A DNA stretch of 64,000 bases from Saccopteryx bilineata (GCF_036850765.1 NC_089490.1:105828574-105892573), one strand, 5' to 3'; shown: positions 1 to 11,016, counted from the first letter of the stretch. Translations and numbers: made by a program. The notes: generated by a model from the letters alone, not told the origin.

Positions 1-435
1 CTAATCACTAAAAAAACTGTGGCACACCAAAAAAAGTATTTTTTGCCGATCTGAAAAAAAAAAAGGAATGAATTTTGATTTATTCACTCCAGACGGCTAT
101 TGTTATATTGGCTGTTGTCATTTTTTTTTTTAACTCTGACAATTTAAGGGACAAGAGGTCAGTGCCCCCCAACTACATAGTCAGGTACTCGTGCTTTAAA
201 AATCCTTGTGGCACGCGGTGTCGTTGATCCTCTTTCCTGCTCTGGCCCTGGCAGGTTAGAGACAGTCCCTGCTGAATTTGATACTTAACCGAGGGTGGGG
301 AGTCTGTCCATGCTCAGGGTTGTTTCCAGGTTGAAAAAGTCTCTTCTTTTTTAGCCCTTGACCTTCAAGATGCAGTTTCTGCCTCTCCTCATTATTGCTT
401 CAGAACCGTGGGAACCATTTTGCTCCCTTCTCTCC
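1..435. other. Left-edge sequence, possible DNA-transposon fragment
   Basis: The interval has no usable reading frame. It contains A- and T-runs near 52-63 and 121-132, and two related phrases, tgtggcacacc near 19 and tgtggcacgcg near 208. This resembles bat hAT-derived repeats that carry gtggc-type termini, but the left end lies outside the window and no TSD can be tested. The identification is weak; the rest of the interval holds nothing I recognise. Confidence 0.25.
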
Positions 436-597
436 CTACCTGGAGCGGATATTTGGCAATGACTGGAGACAATTGGATTGTCACACTTAGGGTGGGGTCG
501 CGGGGATCCTACTGGCATCTAGTGGGTAGAGGACAGGGATGCAGCTAAATATCCTACAATGCACAGGATAGCCCTCTCCCCTCAATAAAGAATGATC
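436..597 (+). mobile_element. MER20-like non-autonomous hAT relic
   Basis: The order of phrases follows the MER20 consensus as I remember it: atttggcaatg, ctggagaca, tactggcatctagtgggtag, cagggatgcagctaaat, then atcctacaatgcacagga. Divergence is high and the terminal repeats are decayed, as expected of an old eutherian-era copy. MER20 is a short hAT-Charlie element with no coding capacity; some copies elsewhere act as enhancers, but nothing here shows that. Confidence 0.75.
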
Positions 598-689
598 AAA
601 CCCAGAATATCAATTGGGAATCCTTTTTTAGGTTCAACATTTTTGTGATGTATTGCTAAAAATAATGCTAACAATAATGATCACTTCCT

Positions 690-915
690 GAGAACTTACA
701 GTGTCTAAGGTAGTATGCCAAAAGCTGTGCTTGAATGATAACATTTAATCTTCACCATAGCCTTAGCAGGTGAGCATTTTTACCAATCCCATTGTACAGA
801 AGAGGAAACTGAGGCTAGAGAGGTTAAGGAGCTTGCCTAAGGTCCCAGAACTGGAAAGCTGGAGCAGGATCCTGGCCCAGGTCTGACTGACACAAAGACT
901 ATACCCTTTACCTCA
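690..915 (-). mobile_element. MIR SINE, reverse orientation
   Basis: The MIR core reads in reverse: acatttaatcttcacc, then acagaagaggaaactgaggc, agaggttaaggagcttgcc and the region before the tRNA-like head. Divergence is typical of this ancient mammal-wide tRNA-derived SINE. Confidence 0.75.
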
Positions 916-1151
916 CCAGCATACCCCACGTACATGTTCTTGGTTTCAGCTAATTAGGTCAAGAGGTAATTATTTTACAAGGGCTGTAAGCTCGCTATAG
1001 TTTTAAAGCGGTACATTCGGTGATAGCCCCTTCTCTTCTTACTGTACATTCTATACCTGGATGAGCTCATCCCCTCTTGGGCAGGTACAGTCATCTGTGT
1101 TCAGATGACACTCATTTCTCTCTTCAACTTGCATGTGTCTTTTTTTTAAAG

Positions 1152-1334
1152 ATTTTATTTATTGATTTTTACAGAGGGGGCAGCAAAAAGTTATCAACTC
1201 ATAGTTGCCTCAGTTTAGTTGTTCATTGTTTGCTGCTTGTTTTGTGTGCCTTGACCCAACAAGCCCAGGGCCTGGAACCGGCGACCTCAGCATTCCAGGT
1301 TGATGCTCTAGCCACTGTGCCGCCACAGACCAAG
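1152..1334 (-). mobile_element. tRNA-headed bat SINE (type B), reverse
   Basis: In reverse orientation the element shows the head (gccaccaca complement at the right), the B-box-like gaaccggcgacctc complement and an A/T-rich tail at the left. Near-identical 17-bp flanks caacttgcatgtgtctt (1135-1151) and caacttgcgtgtgtctt (1335-1351) are its TSD, differing at one base. The middle has the ttgttcattgtttgctg block found in the longer type C copies, so it is intermediate between the types. Confidence 0.85.
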
Positions 1335-1570
1335 CAACTTGCGTGTGTCTTAAGGTCAAATTCCAGTTTATATTTTATGTCCTGTGTGAAACCTTCATCC
1401 CTTCTCGGACAGAATAAGAGGATGGATGTCCTTCCTCAGCATCCCTTGGTACTTGGTGTGTGCACACTTCTATTATTACACACTCTGGCATACTGGTTCG
1501 TTAAGGGCAAGCCATGAGTTTTTTACCACAGTATCTCAACATCTGGAGTAGAGCCTGGTACGTAGTAGCT

Positions 1571-2104
1571 GCCTTTTTTGGGCTGCAGCAACAACACCAC
1601 AGACCAGATGGCTTATGAACAACAGGAATTTATTTCTCACAGTTCCATAGGCTGAAAGTCAAGATCAGGGTGCCAGCACACTTGGTGAGAGCCTTCTTCT
1701 GGGAGGCAGAGTCTTGTTATATCTCTGAAGTCTTTTATAAGGTCACTAATCCCATTCCTGAGCTAATCACCCCAACCGCCCGCTTCTTAATACTGTTACC
1801 TTGGACATCAGGTTTCCTTGTTATTTTCATAGTTATTAATGATAAGTTTTATTTTATAGTAGGATTGCTTGGAAATTTTCACTCTGTGTTCTTTTTATTT
1901 ATTTACTTTAAAAAATCAAACATTCTTTTTCAATTACAGTGGATAGACAATATTATTGAGTTTCAGGTGTGCAACATAGTGATTAGACATTTATGTAACT
2001 TATGAAGCGATCACCTCAGTAGTACTCATCTGACACCATACCAGTATTATTGACTGTATTCCCAACATATGAGTTTTGGTGGAGACACGCCCATTCAGAC
2101 CACA
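1571..2104 (-). mobile_element. MaLR (MLT1/MST-type) solo LTR, reverse
   Basis: The left end reads ttttgggctgcagcaacaac with accacagaccagatggctta and atttatttctcacagttcc, the standard reversed 3' part of this LTR group. Further right come ataaggtcactaatcccat and, past an L1 insertion, catatgagttttggtgg and cattcagaccacagcag. It interrupts an L2 3' end; gtagt-type bases on both sides suggest a short TSD. MaLRs are ancient non-autonomous ERVL-related retrotransposons. Confidence 0.75.
1823..2064 (-). mobile_element. L1 3' UTR fragment inside the MaLR LTR
   Basis: The phrases gagtttcaggtgtgcaacat, agtgattagacatttatg and cttatgaagcgatcacctc belong to an L1 3' UTR in reverse orientation, and the T/A-rich tail is on the left. 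Skipping it joins the two halves of the MaLR LTR. The same L1 3' end recurs at 43085-43245. The first 60 bases are not clearly L1. Confidence 0.6.
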
Positions 2105-2143
2105 GCAGTAGTCACTAGTAAATATTTATTGAAAAAGTGACTG

Positions 2144-2307
2144 TGAGGTCGCCGGTTCGAAACCCTGGGCTTGCCTGGTCAAGGCACATATGGGAGTTGA
2201 TGCTTCCACCTCCTCCTCCCCCCCTTCTCTCTCTGTCTCTCCTATCTCTCCCTGTCTCTCCTTCTCCTAAAAAAATGAATAAAAAATTAAAAAAAAAAAA
2301 AAAAAAG
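2144..2307 (+). mobile_element. 5'-truncated bat SINE (type B) with TSD
   Basis: The element starts abruptly at tgaggtcgccggttcgaaac, so the A-box half of the tRNA-like head is missing. It runs through ggcacatatgggagttgatg, a CT-rich stretch and an A-rich tail. The 8-bp sequence agtgactg at 2136-2143 recurs at 2308-2315, so this is a bona fide insertion that was truncated at integration rather than one later deleted. Confidence 0.85.
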
Positions 2308-2605
2308 AGTGACTGCACTGATGGTGATTGGTACCCAAGTTTAAAAAAACCCTGTCCTGGGTTGGTAGGTATGGGATTTTAGCATTTTTCCTTGCTGATT
2401 TGATTTTCACTTTAATTCTATGGTGAGTGAACTGCCATGTAAGAGAAAAAAACTAGTCATTTAACACCATGGCTAGATGTAGACACATCCTCAAAATGAA
2501 CAGCTAACCAAGATGTGGTTCTCACGTGCTGTAACCACAGAGTAATGGTGTGACTTGCTCATTTAGCTCAGAATAAGAGGGTCTGAAACAAGACTTTTCT
2601 GGGAT

Positions 2606-2884
2606 GGCACTGTCCAGTTGAAATGTTCTGTAACTTTATATTTCCTAGTAGCCACGTTGAAAAAAAAGTCCAAAACAGGTGAAATTAATATCTAAGATGT
2701 CATCATTTTAATAGGCAATCAATATTAAAAATTATTGGGGCAGTTTACATTTTTTGGTACTAAGTCTTCAGAAATGCAGTGTATAGTGTACATTTACAAC
2801 ATACTTTAATTCAGCCTGACCACAGTTCAAGTGCTTGGTAGCCCCATGTGGCTGGTGGCTACTATACTGGATAGGGCAGCTCTG
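2606..2884 (+). mobile_element. Old hAT-Charlie-type MER element
   Basis: The order ggcactgtccagttgaaatg, tttcctagtagccacgttg, aacaggtgaaattaat, actaagtcttcagaaat, ttcaagtgcttggtagcccc, atgtggctggtggctac and ggatagggcagctctg matches a common mammalian non-autonomous hAT with cagtgctgtcc-type termini. I am unsure of the exact family name. The termini are degenerate and no TSD survives. Confidence 0.6.
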
Positions 2885-5029
2885 AAGTATTAGAGAACTT
2901 TTTACAACTTTTTATGCATAGGGATTTTATGTTTGCTTTTTTTTTTTTTTTTTTTTTTTTGCCCCTTCCCCCTTTATTGAAGGCCATGTTATCATTGCTA
3001 GGTTTAAGTTATATAGCCTTTGGGAAGACTGTTGGCTCTCTTAGGACTCTAGGTGTTAAATAGGAGAGGTTAGTTGTTGAGTGGGATGTGTATAGATAAA
3101 GTACTTCAGGCCACTAAGGTATCTTCAAAGTTTTCCATGAGGCATTGAAACTCAGTGAGGATTCAGGAAATTGCTTAAATTTGGTTTAAAGGGGTTCTAA
3201 TACAAATGTTTGAGTGTAAAGACCTGCCCGGGGAGCACTCATTGAGTTGGGGTGGAGGAGGCACACTTGATGAACTGTTTTATGGGCCATATGTGCTTGA
3301 GGTTACAAAGAGAGATGGACTGCTTGGAGGGAGAGAAGGAGTGATTGATTTAGAGTGGGGTGCTGAGGCCTTCATGGGAGAGGTGATGTTGCATTGGGTC
3401 CTGGGGGAGGAGTAGAGATTTGCTAGGGGGATAGGGGGAAAGGGGGGACAGACACCGCAGGGAGGGCCCCTGTCAGAGCAGGGGTGAGGTGGGAAGGAGA
3501 GTGATGTCTGGGAATGCAGTGGGCTTCAGGGTGGAGAGCTGGGTCGGCAGAGGACCTGGAGGTCTCTGAATGCTCTGCAGTTTGAATTTTATTCTTGGGA
3601 CTAGAAAGCCATAGAAGGTTTAAGGTCTGCTATTTTACAGATGATGAAATTTCAGCTCAACTTTATTAAACTTTCTTGCTCCATTAGAAGGGCAGAAGTT
3701 TTCAACTCGCTCTCTCAAAATGAACTCGGAGCCATTTTGAAATGGTTTCTATTATTATCACTTAATGGGAGGTATGATTATTCATGAATGTCTAACGTGC
3801 AGAGTAAGAAATAGCTTAAAAGCACTCTGTGACGGGATTTAAAACTCCGCTGTTTGCACTGCTTGTGCCAAAATGATAGGCCATGGAGGTTAAGTTTCAG
3901 TCTCTCAGTTGCTAATGGTGCCCTCGGTGCACCCTCTGCGGGTCCTAGAAGCAGTGGCAGAAGGGGAAAATGTGTAAGTAGTTACAGGGAGAAGAATTTC
4001 TCTCTGCAGGGTGAGCTCAGGGTCCGCTGGGGGTCAGGTTGCAGCTGTGGGCTGCCTTGGAGATGAGCTGGTCCAGAGCCAGCCACTTCCTCTTGGGAAT
4101 CAAGACCTGAGGGTCTGGCTCAGGGTTCCCAGAGGAGACTCACCCTGTGCGCTATGTGTGGGATCTGATCTCATTGTCCCCCTGAAAGATGCTGCCCTAT
4201 ACCATCTTCCGATCAAAAGGCCGCCTCCTTTGAGGTCCGCACTCCTGGGCAGTGGGAGGGAGGATGGGGGAATGATGGAGCTCATACACAACATAAAAAG
4301 CCATCTCTGTCTTTCAGATCATTCCTGGGGACATGGTGCTTGTGCAGAACCGGAGGGCCTCCTACATGCCCTCTGCTAGCCTGTGGCACCTCACAGCTGA
4401 GGATAAGTGTCCTAGGGCTGATTTCCTCTTAGGGGCATCTCACCAGCTTTGACCTGCCCCCCCTTTTTTTCACTAAAACAACAATACACAGGGAGAATTC
4501 TCCCAAAAGCTTAATTAAAAACAAAAAGTAATGTAATGTCATCATAGCTGTGTAGCAGCTTTTAAGGCGGTGTGTGGCTGCACAGACTACAGGGGGTTCT
4601 AGATTCACACCTGCCAACTTGTAAGGATTTAGGGATCAGGGGTTGAAAGGTCTAATTAAGGCAGCACTTACTATTGGACATCTGGGCAAAGAGAAAAACA
4701 AGTATTACAATGGAGATTATTTTGAATATAGAAGAATTAGATAGTGAATCCTTTAAAAGCCCAGGATATCTTGTACATCGGGCTTTCTGTGTAATTTTGT
4801 GGTTCTCAAGTGGAAGTGCATGTTTGGAATCAGAAACTGAATGGGCAATCTTTGAGTCACTTGTAATAAACAGCCATTGTTGGGAGAGTGTGAGCCGTCA
4901 TGAGAAAGACAATCGTGTGCTTAGAAATATTCACTAGTAACATTGGCCTTGCTCACTTAGGAATACCCCTTTAACTCAGGAGGGGACTGGCTTGGGCTCT
5001 TTCCTGTAGGACTCAGGAGAGAATTCTTT
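2885..5029. other. Unassigned sequence with a poly-T run
   Basis: No gene is recognised. A poly-T run lies at about 2938-2960. The stretch 3206-3570 is purine-rich and G-rich. Short open frames at 3854-4379 lack any recognisable domain and overlap one another in different frames. The interval 4670-4940 is unique-looking AT-rich DNA without a clear repeat identity. Confidence 0.5.
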
Positions 5030-5425
5030 TTTTTTTTTTTTTTCATTTTTCTGAAGCTGGAAACAGGGAGAGACAGTCAGACAGACTCCCGCATGCGCCC
5101 GACCGGGATCCACCCGGCACGCCCACCAGGGGCGGTGCTCTGCCCCCCAGGGGGCGATGCTCTGCCCATCCTGGGCGTCGCCATATTGCGACCAGAGCCA
5201 CTCTAGCGCCTGAGGCAGAGGCCACAGAGCCATGCCCAGCGCCCGGGCCATCTTTGCTCCAATGGAGCCTTGGCTGCGGGAGGGGAAGAGAGAGACAGAG
5301 AGGAAAGCGCGGCGGAGGGGTGGAGAAGCAAATGGGCGCTTCTCCTATGTGCCCTGGCCGGGAATCGAACCCGGGTCCTCCGCACGCTAGGCCGACGCTC
5401 TACCGCTGAGCCAACCGGCCAGGGC
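5030..5425 (-). mobile_element. tRNA-headed bat SINE (type A, long), reverse
   Basis: The right end carries the reversed tRNA-like head: ggaatcgaacccgggtcc is the B box complement and taccgctgagccaaccggcc contains the A box complement, ending in agggc. A GC-rich body follows, with gatccacccggc and gccatcttt, and a poly-T at the left. It is CpG-rich and close to the other type A copies, so relatively young. No clear TSD is visible. Open frames on its minus strand are by-products of the GC-rich body. Confidence 0.9.
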
Positions 5426-5652
5426 TTTTGAGGCTTACCCAGAGTTTGTATCCTGAGACTGCAAAAGCCAATTGAGGTTTTAAAAATAAAGACAGATCTG
5501 ACAGTAAGTGTCTTCTTGAAAAGGGAAGTCCAAGTAACGTGAAGTCAGAGCTACATTCCTCCTTTATTTTCATAGGCAGTAAACGAGAGCAGAGGACTGG
5601 GAGCGCTGAGTTCTCACCCCGGAAACCGTTGCTATCATTGGTGGGTGTTTGA

Positions 5653-5687
5653 GTCTTTTTAAAAAAACATTTTATTTATCTTTAGAG

Positions 5688-5728
<41 letters not shown>

Positions 5729-5876
5729 AAAAAGAGAAAGGGGGCGGGGGCAGAAGCAGGATTTGTAGTACTTGCTTCCTGGATGTGCCTTGATAGGGCA
5801 AGCCCAGGGTTTCAAACCAGCAACCTCAGCATTCCTGGGCTACACTTAATCCACCGTGTCACCACAGGTCAGGGGA
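5653..5876 (-). mobile_element. bat SINE (type B) with GA-repeat, reverse
   Basis: The copy carries the reversed head (ccaccgtgtcaccacaggtc) and a GA microsatellite at about 5693-5725, which is the expanded CT stretch of the SINE seen on the other strand. The 8-bp gtgtttga occurs at 5645-5652 and at 5877-5884 as the TSD. Confidence 0.85.
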
Positions 5877-5884
5877 GTGTTTGA

Positions 5885-6799
5885 TTGTTTATAAAGCACG
5901 TTGGCCCTTACAGGAAGAGGAAGGGCAGGGAAGGAGAAAAGGCTGAGGTGTGGGGGCCGGGAAACGTAGGGTCCAGCCCTGGTTCTTTCACTCAGTTCTG
6001 GGGACTCTCTCATGTGTTACTAACAAATGTCCACGTCGCTCCTTCAAGCCCAAGGGATCTGGAGCAGGTCAAGGGAGGTTTCAGTAATCCTGCCCTTCTC
6101 CAAATGCCTCCTAGCCCATCTGTTTTATGTTTTGGAATTCTGAGTAAAATTTTGTTAGAAGAAAAGTGTTTCAAGGCTAAAGCCATCAAATATTTTGCAG
6201 TTTGCTGATTACTGTTTCTAAGGCTGTTTCTCCCAACTCAGACCTTGTTATGTTAACAGTTCTCCAAGTGAACGCACATGCACAGCTGGCGGCAGATCAT
6301 GATGAAACTGAAGAATTCCTGTTAATACAGTGTAACCAGACAGACATCTATCCACCCCTCCATTCTTCACCGGGACATTTATTGACCAAACATTTATCTG
6401 ACTAAAGAGACACATCTAAATAAGACTTAGATCCTGCATTCAGATAACTTGCAATTTAGCAAGTGGTTGACAAACCCGTAATTGTGAGCTGCCATGCCTT
6501 GTAATAATGGCTATGGGCAGCTAGAAGAAAGAAAGCATGATTAATTTAGAGGAGGTCAGGAAACTTTACAGAGGAAGAGCATTCGAGCTGGACCCTGGTC
6601 TTTCACGCAGTTATTCAGTAGGACTGGTCCAAATGCTAGGGAAACAGCAGGGAACAAAACGGACAATGATCCCTGGCTCAGTGGGGCTGACATTCTTGAC
6701 ATACTGTTTATCGAGTGACAAGGTTGGCACACTATGGCTGCCTCCTTATTCTCCATCGTATCCCCTCGCCATCCTCCCATGCAGTGTCAAAGTGAAGCA
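5885..6799. other. Unassigned, with an ancient repeat trace
   Basis: No gene is recognised. At about 6583-6720 the phrases cagcagggaacaaaacggac and tccctggctcagtggggc resemble a diverged mammal-wide repeat of the 'lives next to MIR/L2' class; its family is uncertain. The open frames are short and overlapping. Confidence 0.4.
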
Positions 6800-7112
6800 G
6801 TATTTGTGTGTATTCATTTACATTTCTGATTTCAAACTTAATACAGGTATATTATAGAGAATTTTGAAAAAAGGAACCTACTTTTAAACAAGTCACCCCT
6901 GATCACTGCCACTCAGAAAAGATCTCTGCTAACCTCTATTCTGTTTATCTATGTACACATATATCTTGCTTTGACCACTTAGTACTGAATCATTGAAAAC
7001 ACCACAACCTTCCACCATATAGATGTCATAATATTCCATCATATGATCATATAGACATTTCATCACATGATATAATTTAATCATTCTCTTTTGTTGAACA
7101 ATTTAAAAAAGA

Positions 7113-7480
7113 TTTCCCTCTCTGCCTTTTTTTCTTTTTGTGACAGAGACAGAGAGAGGGACAGATAGAGACAGACAAGAAGGAAGAGAGATGAAAAACA
7201 TCAATTCTTTGTTGTGGCACCTTGGTTGTTCACTGATTGCTTTCTCATATGTGCTTTGACTAAGGGGCCCCTTGCTCAAGCCAGCAACCCTGGGTTCAAG
7301 CCAGTGACCTTGGGCTTCAAGCCAGTGATCATGGGGTCATGTTTATGATCCCACACGCAAGCTGGTGACCCCACACTCAAGCTGGTGAGCTCACGCTCAA
7401 TTCAGTGACCTCAGGGTCTCGAACCTGGGTCCACTGCATCCCAGTCCGATGTTCTATCCACTGCACAACTGCCTTGTCAG
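7113..7480 (-). mobile_element. bat SINE (type C), first of an abutting pair
   Basis: In reverse, the copy shows gacagagacagagagaggga, the block ttgttcactgattgctttct, several gctcaagccag/gacctt modules and a terminal head complement ending in gccttgtcagg. The repeated 'caagccagtgacc' modules are part of type C and are the unit that expanded in the copy at 16575-17398. It joins the next SINE without a spacer. Confidence 0.85.
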
Positions 7481-7853
7481 GATGAGAGAGCAAGGGGGAC
7501 AGGGAGAGAGAGCTAGAAGCATGGACTTGTAGTTGCTTTCAGTTTAGTTGTGCTTTGATTGCTTCTCGTAAGTGCCTTGACAGGGGATCAGATGGGCTTA
7601 AGCTGAGTGAGTGTCGCCTTGCTCAAGCCGTTGACCTTTGAGTTCAAGCCAGTACCCTTTGGCTTTTCATGCCCTGTGACCTCTGAGCTCAAGCTGGTGA
7701 CCTTTGGGATCGTGTGGACAATCCCCAACAGAAGCCAGCAACCCTTTACTCAAGTTGATGAGCCCATGCTCAAGCTGGCAACCTCAGGGTTTCAAACCAA
7801 CGACCTCAGGGTTCCAGGTTGATGCTTTATCCACTGCGTCACCACTGGTCTAG
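7481..7853 (-). mobile_element. bat SINE (type C), second of an abutting pair
   Basis: A more diverged copy in the same orientation begins right after the first (gagagagcaagggggacagg) and ends at ccaccgcc-like gcgtcaccactggtctagc. The head-to-tail contact suggests one SINE inserted at the tail of the other. No TSD separates them. Confidence 0.75.
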
Positions 7854-8049
7854 CAAATAAAGTTTTCCTTTTAAAGAATTACTATGATGTACCTTTTTGT
7901 ACATAAATTTTTGTCTGCTTTTCTTAATGTTTCTTTGAAATAAATTTCCAGAAGGAGAATGCACAGGTTGTAGACTGTTGAAGGTTCTTGATAGTTGTGG
8001 TCAAATTGTTTTCTGGAAAGTTGTATCCATGTATGTTCCAACGAGCGGG

Positions 8050-8559
8050 TATCACAATGTCAGATTTTGGAGCCGGCTTGCTGTAGCTGTGGTCCAGGTC
8101 CCTGACAGCCTACCTCAGTCTCAGCACAAATGCTCTCGTTCAGTTTTTGGTCCGCAGCGGAGCATGGGCTTCTGCAGAGCCCAGACAGTGTTCCCCGTGC
8201 CTGCCCTATACAGTCTTGCAATGAAATAAGCATTTGTTGACCACATGCTTGTATGTCCGAATAATGAGCCAAGAAGGGTAGGGGGCAGTTTCAGTGGGAA
8301 GAGAATAGAAATTCTGTCCCAAAGTATCCTATCAGTGGATTTTCAGAGAAAGGGAAACCCATCGATAGAGAAGTACGTATCTGAAAGGCACCTCCCCAAA
8401 CTCGAGGCATGTCCAAGAGGCCGGTAGATAGGTCATTCTCAGGGTTGAAGTTCAGTGAGAAGATATGTCTTGACTGCTTACTCTCTGGGTGCTGTTTAGT
8501 CTTTTCAACAGCCTGACCAGGGCACAATCTTTTCAACCTTATTTTTAAGTTGAGCTCAG
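8050..8559. other. Unassigned sequence
   Basis: No gene or confident repeat is recognised. The overlapping short frames on both strands show no domain. Confidence 0.4.
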
Positions 8560-8574
8560 AAGTTTTGTAATTAA

Positions 8575-8893
8575 CCTGATTAGGTGGTGGTGCACTGGCT
8601 AGAGTGTTGACCTGGGATGCTGAGGACCCAGGTAGGAAACTCCGAGGTTGCTGGCTTGAGCATGGGCTTACCTGCTTGAGCACAGGGTTGCCAGCTTGAG
8701 TGTGGGATCATAGACATGAGGCCAAGGTTGCTGGCTTGAGCAAGGGGTCACCGGCTTGGCTAGAACCCTTCAGTCAAGGCACATATGAGAAAGCAATCAG
8801 TGAACAACTAAAGGCCACAACTATGAGTTGATGCTTCTTATCTCTCTCCCTTTCTGTGTCTGTCTGTCTGTCTCTCTCTCACTAAAAAAAAAA
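8575..8893 (+). mobile_element. bat SINE (type C) with a perfect 15-bp TSD
   Basis: The element reads forward from cctgattaggtggtggtg through ggttgctggcttgagcaagg, gagaaagcaatcagtgaaca and a CT-rich stretch to an A tail. The 15-bp aagttttgtaattaa occurs at 8560-8574 and at 8894-8908. The body is diverged (A/B boxes partly decayed), so the preserved TSD is chiefly a sign of AT-rich luck rather than youth. Confidence 0.9.
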
Positions 8894-8924
8894 AAGTTTT
8901 GTAATTAATTTAAAATAACAGAGA

Positions 8925-9188
8925 GCTATGGTCGTCCCCCCCCCCCCCCATTCCTATAATGGAATCCTAACCCTCAGTGTGATGGTATTAAGAGGGTAGG
9001 GCCTTGGGAGGTGCTTAGGTGAATGGGGTGAGAGGACAGCCATCTATGAACCAAGACCTTTACCTGACTCTGCTAGCACTCTGATCTTGGGCTTCCAGCT
9101 TCCAGAGCTTGGAGAAATCAATTTCTGTTGTTTTTAAGCCACTCAGTGTGTGGTATTTGTTATAGCAGCCAGAATGGACTAAGACACA
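8925..9188 (+). mobile_element. MaLR (MLT1/MST-type) LTR, forward
   Basis: Phrases in order are atcctaaccctcagtgtgat, gtattaagagggtagggcc, gccatctatgaacca, atcttgggcttccagc, aatcaatttctgttg, aagccactcagtgtgtgg and agccagaatggactaagac. This is the canonical 3' half of a MaLR LTR. A C-run near 8936-8950 is its left boundary. Confidence 0.8.
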
Positions 9189-10869
9189 CAGCTGGTAAGT
9201 GGTAGAGCTGGGATCCCCAGGTCTGTCGGACCTCAAGTGCTCTAAGAACTTGCCTCTATGTGTAGATGATGGGACTAGAGTCTGTGTGAAAACCTCCCAT
9301 GATTGACAGGGAACATGTGTAACAGGACGATCCTGGAGCCTGAAGGCAAATGGACAATTGCTTTCGTGCCCCGAGAATGGAACCTCTCCGGGAAATTGCT
9401 GCTGGATGAACCTCTCAGGCTCATGGGGGGAAGGCTCCCCTAAGCAGGAAGCAGGGCTGAGAAAAGCAAAACCAAATCAAACCCGTGGCGGTGTTTTTCC
9501 TTTTGCAAAAGTGAAAGATAGTTACACACCCACACCCACATGTGCATCCACGTATACACGCATGTGCACACACACAGCAGATGGGGGCTTCTTGTATGAT
9601 GTCTCTATTGCCTGAGCCTCCAGTGGGGAGGCCTGGATACATTTTATCATTCTCTTTTCTTGAATGTTTTATAACAAGTTTTTCTCATAAAAACACATAT
9701 GCACAATAAACATTTTTACACTGTTTTATGTCATTTATTTGAAACAGTAATGGAAAATCTCTTATTCTTGATCTTGGATCGAGGTGTATACGAATGACTG
9801 TAGTGGCAGCACCCAAGGGTGAATTAGGGCAAACTTTAGCTCCCCACAATTTCCACCAACCCACACTAAATCACCCCAAAATACGCACAAAGGAAGAATG
9901 CAATGCTTTTTATGCAAATTCGGTGCCCTCTGCTCTCTGTCACCAGGTGGTCTCCCCTAAGCCGTTTTATATCAGAATTTTGGAATCGCCACTGTCCCTC
10001 ATGTTCTCTTTTATGCACACCCAGACTGTCATCCGCTTAGAAGAGGTAGCAGCGGACGAGGGGAAGTGAGACTGGGTCTAAAATAGCCGGCTATTAGGTT
10101 TCCTGTTTGCAAGGATGTGGTCAATTAACGTCGGTTATCTAAGTGTCTCGTTCTGCCACCCCTAACAGTGAGCATACAGAGCCTCAGAGCCGGTGGGGCC
10201 TGCCCGGGACTGAAAGCCATGGTCAGAAACACTGGGACCCAGTAGCTACCTTGAAGAAAACCACTGTGCCTTAGCCCTGTGGGAAATAAAGGCGATGCTA
10301 TCTGTAGCGCTCAGTGGTAGCAGGCAATTTTAAGAGCTCCAGGAGGCAGCTGGGAACACCTCGTTCACTTATGGTCATTTGAGGCTGTTGATATGGTTTG
10401 GATCTTAATGCACGGTGGGAGAGACCATGAGTAGGTTCCTCCATCTAGGAGGTTATTAGAGGGAGTTGGTTTGTTTTTTTAAATGGAAAGGACAACATGT
10501 AAGGAGTATTAAAACAATGCGGGGTGGGGTGGGGTGAGGAAGAATGCTAAAGGATGGGCCATTTTCAGAGGAATTGCCTGTCTTCACTTGGCTTTTCCAA
10601 ACTTGCCTCAAATATCCTTCAGAGAAAGTCTGAAGGTCTCAGGTCAGGAATCTTTTAGATGCAAATTATCCCTCCCCATAATCCCTTCGCATTGGTTTAA
10701 GCAGGAATATAGGAACTGAAAAAGTCCAAGGATCCTAGAATCTGGTCTCTCATGCTTTCTCTCTCTCTCCCCGTGGTGGCAAGATGGCTGCCAACAGTTT
10801 CCACCTCCATCCCACCCTCTCAGAAATAAATATGAAGAAAGACTACTCCTGTCCCAGCAGTCTCCACAA
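9189..10869. other. Unassigned unique-looking sequence
   Basis: No gene is found. A CA-rich stretch lies at about 9521-9577. The block 9790-10090 is free of recognisable repeats and includes an octamer-type motif, tatgcaaatt, at about 9912. A gggtggggtggggt run lies near 10521. Nothing else is identified. Confidence 0.4.
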
Positions 10870-11016
10870 AAATTTTGGTATTATAAACTCCATGAGGGCA
10901 AGGATTTTTATATTTTCTTCACTGTCATATAGTCAGCTCCTAGAACTACCCGGCTTCTAGTAAGTTTCAGTAGATATGTGAGAGAATGAATGAATGAATG
11001 AATCAATCAATCAACC
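10870..11016 (+). mobile_element. L2 LINE 3' end with (AATG)n tail
   Basis: The sequence ctccatgagggcaaggattt then agctcctagaactacc and a tail of gaatgaatgaatgaatgaat is the L2 3' terminus. The tail drifts into aatcaatcaatc. Confidence 0.65.

Larger units (their letters stand above)
1035..2135 (+). mobile_element. L2 LINE 3' region, split by later insertions
   Basis: The left part resembles an upstream L2 segment (cattctatacctggatgag then ctcatcccctcttgggcagg). The right part carries the L2 3' end: gagcctggtacgtagta at about 1552-1568, continuing after the LTR as tagtaaatatttattga at about 2116-2132. The L2 is interrupted by a SINE at 1152-1334 and by a MaLR LTR at about 1571-2104. The broken 3' motif rejoins when the LTR is skipped, which gives the order of events. 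No L2 coding sequence remains. Confidence 0.55.
6800..8050 (-). mobile_element. Old L1 (L1M-type) remnant, split by two SINEs
   Basis: The flank left of the SINE pair (gcactttt-type AT-rich sequence with catatatcttgctttga) and the right flank (ttctttgaaataaatttcca, gaaggagaatgcacaggttg, gtcaaattgttttctggaaa) fit the reversed 3' portion of an ancient L1. There is no coding frame left. Two SINE copies at 7113-7853 separate the halves. Confidence 0.45.
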
